Origin: a bacterium | Lineage (GTDB): Bacteria; SAR324; XYD2-FULL-50-16 | DNA: 64,000 bases | NCBI GenBank assembly: GCA_024275165.1 | Contig: JAJRZQ010000003.1 | Span: forward strand, 117,763-181,762 | Reading direction: 5' to 3' | The notes under the pieces: model-generated | The model's input: only the letters and a program-made list of their open reading frames with translations | Databases searched by the model: none | What the model was told of the DNA's origin: nothing | Part shown: positions 48,435 through 55,278 of the stretch, in pieces | How positions within the stretch are numbered: the first letter of the stretch is position 1 | How the letters are laid out: each line of letters opens with the position of its first letter | Position numbers and translations under genes: made by a program

Positions 48435-50711
48435 ATGCAAAATTTAAAAAAATACTGGATATTTGGATCTGTCTCCCTCACCCTCTTGATCCTGCTGCTT
48501 TGGGGTGGGTCCCTTTATCATCGCTGGCAACATACCCGTAACCTCGCTCTGGAACAGGCGAGATACTTTTTGGATAAAGACCAAGCCTTAAGGGCTTGGG
48601 TCGCCGAGCAAGGAGGAGTGTATGTGAAAACCAGCCCTCAGGTCGAGCCCAATCCCTATCTGAAATTTCATGCCAAGCGTGATTTACGGGTTCAAGGCAT
48701 GAATTTGACCCTCGTCAACCCCGCTTATTTCATGCGCCTCTTGTACCAAGCCGCCCAGGGGCAATTTGGCCCCAAAAGCCACCTCACCAGCCTCAAGCCG
48801 TTAAACTCCATCAATCAACCCGACGAGTGGGAAAAGCAAGGCCTGCTGGAACTCGAAAAAGGAAAAAAAAAGGAATGGATTGGGTTTGTGGATTTTGAGG
48901 GAAAGCCCTATTTACGCGTGATACGCGCCTTGAGGGTCAAACAACCCTGCATGCGATGTCATGCCGCGCAGGGATATCAAGTGGGGGACCTGCGCGGAGG
49001 CTTGACCATCAACCTCCCCATGCAACCCTTTTTGGCCGAGCAGTTAAACACATTTAGGATAGAAGCCTTCACCACTCTCTTGCTTTGGGCTATCGCTCTG
49101 TTGGGGTTAAGGCAAACTCTATTGTGGATGAAGCGGGACCAGCAAAAAATCTCGAATCTGGCCGATCGGCTGCAAGCGGTGACCGATTCCATGGGGGAAG
49201 GGGTGCTGGTACAAAACTCCTCGGATCGCATCACTTTAGCCAACCCTAAGGTAGAGCGACTTTTCGGTTGGAAAGAAGAAGAACTTTTAGACAAACATCC
49301 CTGCTTTATTTTTCATGCCCACCCAGAAAACCCGGAAACTTTATGCGAGCAATGCCGGCAGAGAGAAAAAGAGGGTCGGATAGACACAGAGTTTACCGAA
49401 TCGCTTTATCGCCATCAAACAGGGGAGTGGATCCCCGTATCCATTCTCACGACCCCTTTGATCCATCACCAAGCCCACGGGGGGTGCGTTACCGTTATTC
49501 GGGATATTCGCAAACAAAAGGAGTTGGAAACCCAACTCAAGCAAGCCAAAGAATTATCTGAAAAAACGAGCCAAATTAAAACCAACTTCTTGAACATTGT
49601 GGGGCATGAATTGCGCACCCCCTTGCATGGAATCATGGGAATGACCGCGGTGATGTATGATGAAATCACGGATTCTCAATTAAGAGAGCATGTACAGGTG
49701 GTGCAGGAATCGGGAAAAAACCTGTTGCAAATTGTAAACAACATCTTTGACTTCAGCCGACTCGAAGCAGCGCAGCTCACCGCGAGAGAAGAGAAATTTT
49801 CCATCCAACAGGTGTTGACCAACCTCCTGCAACTCTTTCGTGCCTCCGCAGAGCTCAAGGGGCTAAAACTGGAGGTCAACCTTTCTGACAGCCTACCCGC
49901 CTATAATCTAGGCGATGGAGAAATCCTGCAACGCATCTTGAGTCAATTGCTTTCCAACGCGATTAAATTTAGCCCCCAGGGAACCGTCACGCTTTCTGCC
50001 CTCCCCTTAGAGGGGCAGGAGAACTGGACTCGCTTTGAGGTCTGTGATGAGGGAATTGGAATTTCAGAAGAACAAAAAACAAAAATCTACAGCAAATTCA
50101 CCCAAGTTGACGATTCCTACTCTAGAAGTTATAGCGGTATGGGGATTGGGCTCACGCTGGTGGATCGGTTGGTCCGACTTTTGAAGGGCCGTCATGGGGT
50201 ACAAAGCGAAGTCGGTCAAGGGAGCTGTTTTTGGTTGGAGGCCCCCCTCCCCTCCACGACTCAGCCCTGGGAAATCGAGCAGGGACCCTCTCTACAGAGC
50301 CGAAAAATTCAAGCGCAAACCTCTTCGCCCAAACCTAGAATCTTGCTGGTTGACGATAATCCGATCAATCAGCGGATGATGTCAAAATACTTAGAAAAGT
50401 TGGGCATTGAAGCCGACGAGGTCCCCAGTGGAAAAATAGCCTTAGAATACCTGAAAAAACAAGACTATGGCTTGATTTTTATGGACTGCGCCATGCCGGA
50501 TATGAATGGCTTTCAATGCGCTCGCTTAATTCGGGCCATGGAAAAGGCAGAGGAACTCAAGGGACATATCGCGATTGTCGCTTTAACCGCCTGGGTGGAC
50601 GAAGAAAATATTGAGCAATGTAAAGAGGCCGGAATGGATGATTATATCGGCAAACCCATGGACTTAACCCACGCGAAAGCGGTCATTGAAAAATTCTTAG
50701 GCCCCATTTAG
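48435..50711 (+). CDS. Hybrid sensor histidine kinase: DUF3365-like heme-binding (CxxCH) sensor, PAS, HisKA/HATPase, receiver
   Basis: QPCMRCHAAQGYQVGDLRGGLTINLP; FLNIVGHELRTPLHGIMGM; CDEGIGISEEQ; canonical receiver LLVDDNPINQR...FMDCAMPDMNG...GKPM. Confidence 0.88.
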   Translation: MQNLKKYWIFGSVSLTLLILLLWGGSLYHRWQHTRNLALEQARYFLDKDQALRAWVAEQGGVYVKTSPQVEPNPYLKFHAKRDLRVQGMNLTLVNPAYFMRLLYQAAQGQFGPKSHLTSLKPLNSINQPDEWEKQGLLELEKGKKKEWIGFVDFEGKPYLRVIRALRVKQPCMRCHAAQGYQVGDLRGGLTINLPMQPFLAEQLNTFRIEAFTTLLLWAIALLGLRQTLLWMKRDQQKISNLADRLQAVTDSMGEGVLVQNSSDRITLANPKVERLFGWKEEELLDKHPCFIFHAHPENPETLCEQCRQREKEGRIDTEFTESLYRHQTGEWIPVSILTTPLIHHQAHGGCVTVIRDIRKQKELETQLKQAKELSEKTSQIKTNFLNIVGHELRTPLHGIMGMTAVMYDEITDSQLREHVQVVQESGKNLLQIVNNIFDFSRLEAAQLTAREEKFSIQQVLTNLLQLFRASAELKGLKLEVNLSDSLPAYNLGDGEILQRILSQLLSNAIKFSPQGTVTLSALPLEGQENWTRFEVCDEGIGISEEQKTKIYSKFTQVDDSYSRSYSGMGIGLTLVDRLVRLLKGRHGVQSEVGQGSCFWLEAPLPSTTQPWEIEQGPSLQSRKIQAQTSSPKPRILLVDDNPINQRMMSKYLEKLGIEADEVPSGKIALEYLKKQDYGLIFMDCAMPDMNGFQCARLIRAMEKAEELKGHIAIVALTAWVDEENIEQCKEAGMDDYIGKPMDLTHAKAVIEKFLGPI

Positions 50712-51580
50712 GGCAATTGCAGGGTCCCTTGGGCAAATTGGATGGCTTGGCCCCCCACTTGAATCACCCAATCCTGGGTTTCTTTGTGGACAACAACCTC
50801 GATCAGACTGGGGCGACCCATCTCCCCACCCTGTTGATTGGTAAGGCGCAAGTTGGTTTTGCCAAAGAGATGGTGCTGGGCCAAATAGGCGCCTAAAGCC
50901 CCTTGGGCAGAGCCCGTTGCCGGGTCTTCCTTGACCCCTTGTAAAGGGGCAAAGGCACGGCAGCGGCAGCCGGAACCATCCTTTAAGGGGGCAAAGGCCA
51001 TGATTTTATCGGTCTCAAAGCCCTCAAAGACCTTCTGCCAAGGAGGGAACGACAACTCAATCCGCGACAGGCTATCGGCCCTTGCCAGGGGAACAAAAAG
51101 CCAAGGGATACCCGTACTCACCGCTTGGCAAGGCAGGCCGGGGAACAAATCAGCGGGGCTTAAACCCAAAAGCCCGGTCAGGGCGATGAGATCGTGAAAA
51201 TTGGCTCCAAAAACCGGCGACAGTTGCGACATAAAGAGTTGATCCCCCTCCAACCAGAGGGGGATGATCCCCACTTGGGTCTCTAGGGTAATGTTTTTTT
51301 TGCCGCCGGAGCTTTGTTGGGCGAGGTGCCAGCCAGCCCCTAGAAGAGGGTGACCGGCAAAGGGCACTTCGCATTTGGGGGTAAAGATGCGTACCGCCGC
51401 GTCATGTTGGGAATTTGCGGGAGGAAAAAGAAACAAAGTTTCAGAAAAGTTGAATTCCCACGCGATTTCTTGCATGGTCGCGCTCTCCAACCCCTCTCGC
51501 CCCTCGACAATCGCCAGGGGGTTGCCTTGAAAAGGCTGATCAGTAAAAACATCCAAAATATAATAACGCATATCCATCAA
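50708..51580 (-). CDS. PhzF-family isomerase/epimerase-like protein
   Basis: YYILDVFTDQPFQGNPLAIVEG...FNFSETLFLFPP...IFTPKCEVPFAGHPLLGAGW...EDPATGSAQGALGAYL. Confidence 0.9.
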   Translation of the reverse strand: MMDMRYYILDVFTDQPFQGNPLAIVEGREGLESATMQEIAWEFNFSETLFLFPPANSQHDAAVRIFTPKCEVPFAGHPLLGAGWHLAQQSSGGKKNITLETQVGIIPLWLEGDQLFMSQLSPVFGANFHDLIALTGLLGLSPADLFPGLPCQAVSTGIPWLFVPLARADSLSRIELSFPPWQKVFEGFETDKIMAFAPLKDGSGCRCRAFAPLQGVKEDPATGSAQGALGAYLAQHHLFGKTNLRLTNQQGGEMGRPSLIEVVVHKETQDWVIQVGGQAIQFAQGTLQLP

Positions 51581-51700
51581 AAAAATGAGTCGGCCCGTGG
51601 CGAGCTATGCGCCCAAGCCTCTCCCTCTTTTGCGGGCAGACCTACGGGGGAAAGCGGGTTGACCGAGCTTAAGGAAACAAGAGAAACTAAGGGTAGATCA

Positions 51701-53119
51701 ATGCAGGTACCCATGAAATCTATACTCATTCTCACCCCTTTTCAAGAGCATTTAGAAGCTTTAAAACAGGCCACTGAAGGCCGTTTTGAGATTCACGCCC
51801 TAACCGATTACCCAAGTTGCCTGCAAGAAGCCCAGAAAAGGCGCTATGACATTTTATTTTTTGAGATCACCTGTCTGCCCATTCCAAAAGATAAAATGAT
51901 CCCCGCCAGCCACTTTGAACGGATCTTTCAAGAACTGAAAAGCCAATACCCCACCTTGCCTCTGATGGCCATCGGGAGCAGCGAGCAAACAAAAAACCTG
52001 GTACAGGCCGTGCGGGCTGGGGCGGACCGCTACCTAACCACCCCCTTGGAGTCTCAAGCCCTGCAATTAGGAATCGCCAGATTACAGGAAAAGGCCCATG
52101 TGCAGGGGGAACTGGAATATTTACGCAACAATTTTTGGAGCGACGAGAAGCTTGAGGTCACCAAAACCTACTCTCCGGTGATGAAAAAGCTCTTTTTTGA
52201 GCTCCAGGCCGTTGCCCCGACCGATTCCACCGTGCTGTTACTCGGTGAATCCGGGGTGGGCAAGGGAGTTTTGGCCAAGTTTATCCACCGGACCAGTGCC
52301 CGGGCGCAGGGCCCCTTTGTCCATGTCCATTGCGGGGCCATTCCGGAAAACTTGATCGAGTCCGAGTTGTTTGGTCACGAAAAAGGAGCCTTTACGGGGG
52401 CAACGAGCCGCAAGTTGGGCCGCTTTGAAATCGCCCGCAAGGGAACCATTTTTTTAGATGAAATCGGCACCATTTCCCTTTCGGCGCAAACCAAGCTCTT
52501 GCAGGTCTTGCAAGACAACCTGCTCATTCGGGTGGGCGGCGAAAGCATGATCGAGACCGACACCCGGGTGATTGCGGCAACCAACAACAACCTACTGGAA
52601 ATGAGCCGCGCCGGGAGCTTTCGCGAAGACCTCTATTACCGGCTTAATGTGTTCCCCCTCACGGTACCCCCCTTGAGAGAGCGTTTGGAAGACATCCCCA
52701 TTTTAGCGGAAAATTGCTTGAACAAGCTTCAAGGAAAATACCAAAAACGCTTAGAAGGCATCAGTCCCGAGACCTTGCGGGCTTTGCGAAATTACGACTT
52801 TCCGGGCAATATCCGAGAATTGGAAAATATCTTGGAGCGGGCCTATATTTTGGAAAAAAGGCGAACTCTAAGTTTGACAAGCCTTCCTTTAGACTTGGCT
52901 CCGGAAAGCAGACAGGCGATTTTTAGCTTTGCCTCTGGCGACACCTTGGCCGAGGTACGGCAAAAGGCAATTGACGAGGTGGAAAAGGCCTACCTCCATC
53001 AATTGCTTTCAACTCACAAAGGCCGGGTCAACCTCACTGCCGAAACAGCCGGATTGGGCGTACGGCAATTGCGGGTACTCATGCAAAAACATCACTTAAA
53101 AAAAGAAGCCTACAAGTAG
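51701..53119 (+). CDS. Sigma-54-dependent transcriptional activator with degenerate receiver domain
   Basis: Walker A GESGVGKGVLAKFIH; ESELFGHEKGAFTGATSRKLGRFE; GTIFLDEIG; NIRELENILERA; receiver lacks canonical acidic/Lys residues. Confidence 0.88.
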   Translation: MQVPMKSILILTPFQEHLEALKQATEGRFEIHALTDYPSCLQEAQKRRYDILFFEITCLPIPKDKMIPASHFERIFQELKSQYPTLPLMAIGSSEQTKNLVQAVRAGADRYLTTPLESQALQLGIARLQEKAHVQGELEYLRNNFWSDEKLEVTKTYSPVMKKLFFELQAVAPTDSTVLLLGESGVGKGVLAKFIHRTSARAQGPFVHVHCGAIPENLIESELFGHEKGAFTGATSRKLGRFEIARKGTIFLDEIGTISLSAQTKLLQVLQDNLLIRVGGESMIETDTRVIAATNNNLLEMSRAGSFREDLYYRLNVFPLTVPPLRERLEDIPILAENCLNKLQGKYQKRLEGISPETLRALRNYDFPGNIRELENILERAYILEKRRTLSLTSLPLDLAPESRQAIFSFASGDTLAEVRQKAIDEVEKAYLHQLLSTHKGRVNLTAETAGLGVRQLRVLMQKHHLKKEAYK

Positions 53120-53366
53120 AATTTCTTTAAATACCCTCCTAGTCTGCATCTAAGAGAGAAAAAATATTTTTCCATTCCCCCCTACAAGTCTCTTGACCAG
53201 AGGCCTAAAAGCAATGGCATCGAAAGATCGGCATTTAAAATTCCTATTTCCCCCAACCAAGCATTAAAAATGCAGATTTACTATTTAACTAGCTAAAATT
53301 AAAAGATAATTAGAATCACCCAACCTTCCTTTCCACCTTCCTTGCCACAAAAGGTAGTTTATTTTC

Positions 53367-53381
53367 GGCACTGTCTGTGCC
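53367..53381. promoter_or_regulatory. Inverted repeat GGCAC-tgtct-GTGCC, candidate activator upstream site
   Basis: 5-bp perfect arms about 65 bp upstream of the sigma-54-like -24 element. Confidence 0.35.
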
Positions 53382-53446
53382 TAATTTTAATTCCCTTCTC
53401 CTTAATCAAATAAAATAAAACAATTATATCAATGTCTTAAATGCAA

Positions 53447-53462
53447 TGGCACGGTTGATGAA
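53447..53462 (+). promoter_or_regulatory. Candidate sigma-54 promoter of the micro-ORF array
   Basis: TGGCACG-GTTG-ATGAA: full -24 match (TGGCACG), weaker -12 (ATGAA versus TTGCW); adjacent to a GAFTGA-type activator gene. Confidence 0.5.
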
Positions 53463-53517
53463 ATATACTTGGCATGGGTTGAATGAATCAACCTACACAC
53501 CAAACTTGAGGAGAGTC

Positions 53518-53583
53518 ATGAAAGTCATCCATTCCGTTATTGCCGTCTACGCCATTGTAGCGCTTACTCTGTTGCCCCTATAA
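53518..53583 (+). CDS. 21-aa single-TM peptide, copy 1
   Basis: GAGGAGagtcATG...: MKVIHSVIAVYAIVALTLLPL*; 87-bp tandem period. Confidence 0.65.
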   Translation: MKVIHSVIAVYAIVALTLLPL

Positions 53584-53604
53584 AACACCAAACCAAGGAG
53601 AGTC

Positions 53605-53670
53605 ATGAAAGTCATCAATTCCGTTATTGCCGTCTACGCCATTGTAGCGCTTACTCTGTTGACCCTATAA
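53605..53670 (+). CDS. 21-aa single-TM peptide, copy 2
   Basis: AAGGAGagtcATG...: MKVINSVIAVYAIVALTLLTL*. Confidence 0.65.
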   Translation: MKVINSVIAVYAIVALTLLTL

Positions 53671-53691
53671 AACACCAAACCAAGGAGAATC

Positions 53692-53757
53692 ATGAAAGTC
53701 ATCCATTCCGTTATTGCCGTCTACGCCATTGTAGCGCTTACTCTGTTGACCCTATAA
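53692..53757 (+). CDS. 21-aa single-TM peptide, copy 3
   Basis: AAGGAGaatcATG...: MKVIHSVIAVYAIVALTLLTL*. Confidence 0.65.
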   Translation: MKVIHSVIAVYAIVALTLLTL

Positions 53758-53861
53758 AACACCAAACCAAGGAGCAGTCAGGGGGGCAATTATTCTCTGG
53801 AGAGATTGAACCCGATTGCCCTTTTTTGTTCTGCCAAAGCCCCCTTGGATAAGGAGAAAGC

Positions 53862-53957
53862 ATGAAAAATCAAATCAATTCGCTAAAGTTTTTGCGCAGT
53901 CAATTTAGCATTCTGGTTGCTTTGTATTTGCTGGGTCTTTCCGCCCTCGCTTCTTAA
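53862..53957 (+). CDS. 31-aa hydrophobic peptide downstream of the array
   Basis: AAGGAGaaagcATG...: MKNQINSLKFLRSQFSILVALYLLGLSALAS*. Confidence 0.55.
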   Translation: MKNQINSLKFLRSQFSILVALYLLGLSALAS

Positions 53958-53972
53958 AAAAAAAGCGACTCC

Positions 53973-54013
53973 CATGCCTTGGAAGGGATTCCCTTCCAAG
54001 GCATGCGGGCTTT
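53973..54013 (+). terminator. Strong hairpin ending the micro-ORF transcript
   Basis: CATGCCTTGGAAGGG-att-CCCTTCCAAGGCATG (15-bp perfect arms) followed by cgggctttt. Confidence 0.75.
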
Positions 54014-54168
54014 TCCCTTCGCCTGCTGCGGTTTTATTTTTTGTCGAGTTTCTTTTTCATCTCCCGTAAAATTGCCCCACTCGCTTTCAAGGTCTCTTGC
54101 CAAGGAGCAAGCCAAGGAGCAAAGGGGATGCCCCATTGCCCATAAGCCACGGCCCAGCTTGCCTGTTC

Positions 54169-54909
54169 TTATTCCAAGGCTTGCAGGAGATCGGGCATTT
54201 TCTCATATTCTGCGGCACTCCGAAAAAGATTGGGTAAAATCTGGCTGCGGGTGCCAAAGCCCGCGGGAACGCCGATTTTTACGCTCAAGTCCATTTGATC
54301 GGCGCGACTTAAATAAAACCCCGCGCTGGCAGGGGTTAAAAAAACCAAGGCAATGTCTTTCAACCCCACTTCTTCATCCTCTAAAAGGCTGAGGGCAAAA
54401 GGATGGAGGATCGCTTGATAGGGCTCGGGCTCAAGTTGTTGGACAAGTTGGGCCAAGCGGCTCTGTAAGTCTTGCGCCAGGGCGCTGAAAAAGGGGTGCC
54501 GCTGCCGTTCTAAGGCCAGGGAAAAGACCAAGACCCAAGGCAACAAGTGGCGAGAGAGAAATTCTCCCCCGGGCAGTGTTTTGTCTTGGTCTAAGAGGTG
54601 AACCAAAAAACGCAGCTCCGCGGCGAAGTGGTCGGGCTGCAATTTCGGGTACCAGCCCTCCGCGCGGTAGCTATCGGCAACCAGACCCACCGTATCCCCC
54701 CCCATTTGGGCATCGTCGCTGAGATAAACCGAGGCATAGGGAAAGACCTCCAAGCCGAACAACTGGTAGTGGTCCGCGGCAAATTCATCCTCCGCCTGTT
54801 CAAAACGCGAGTAATGAGCTTGCCAGACCCCTTGTAAAGAAGAACTCGCCCAGTCTGAGGGGAGTTTCCCCTCCAGCAAGGAAGCGATTAAAGAAAGCTC
54901 ATTGTACAT
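54169..54909 (-). CDS. TorD/DmsD-family molybdoenzyme chaperone
   Basis: FEQAEDEFAADHYQLFGLEVFPYASVYLSDDAQMGGDTVGLVADSYRAEGW; directly downstream of the molybdoenzyme gene. Confidence 0.8.
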   Translation of the reverse strand: MYNELSLIASLLEGKLPSDWASSSLQGVWQAHYSRFEQAEDEFAADHYQLFGLEVFPYASVYLSDDAQMGGDTVGLVADSYRAEGWYPKLQPDHFAAELRFLVHLLDQDKTLPGGEFLSRHLLPWVLVFSLALERQRHPFFSALAQDLQSRLAQLVQQLEPEPYQAILHPFALSLLEDEEVGLKDIALVFLTPASAGFYLSRADQMDLSVKIGVPAGFGTRSQILPNLFRSAAEYEKMPDLLQALE

Positions 54910-55278
54910 TTAGCGACCAAAAGGTTTTTCTGGTAGCCTATAAGCTTCCGCAACAGGTTTCAAGGGCCGATTGTACCAAGCCGGTCGCCTCGTGCCGTCA
55001 GGGCTATGGTCGATAGCCGAGCGGGTCAGGGCCACCCAGGCGCGGTAACGCTCCATGGATTTTTGGGTATCCACCCAAACATCGCCGTAGGAATCGCTCG
55101 CTTCCGCTTTTTTTACCTGCAACGCTTTTTGATGCCAGCAATGGGCTCCACTGACCGGATCGGGTTGGGCCACATGGGTCAGGTTCTGGTTGACCCCGAC
55201 ATCTTCCCACCAGATGCGGGAAGAGTCGGGGTCCCAAGTCTTCCAGGGGCCGCCCGTTTTTTTGATCTTTAGTTCTCT
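54910..55278 (-). pseudogene. Same-frame C-terminal continuation of the SoeA-like protein beyond the TAA at 55279-55281
   Basis: RELKIKKTGGPWKTWDPDSSRIWWEDVGVNQNLTHVAQPDPVSGAHCWHQKALQVKKAEASDSYGDVWVDTQKSMERYRAWVALTR...; stop abuts the TorD start. Confidence 0.7.

Larger units (their letters stand above)
53505..53779 (+). repeat. Tandem repeat of about 3 x 87 bp (SD + micro-ORF + spacer)
   Basis: Starts at 53518, 53605, 53692 spaced exactly 87 bp; units differ at only a few positions; fourth unit truncated after accaaaccaaggag. Confidence 0.95.

Noticed and set aside
51350-51700. 589-aa version of the sigma-54 activator
   Set aside because: The N-terminal extension is antisense to the PhzF gene; a plausible start is ATG 51701 or 51713
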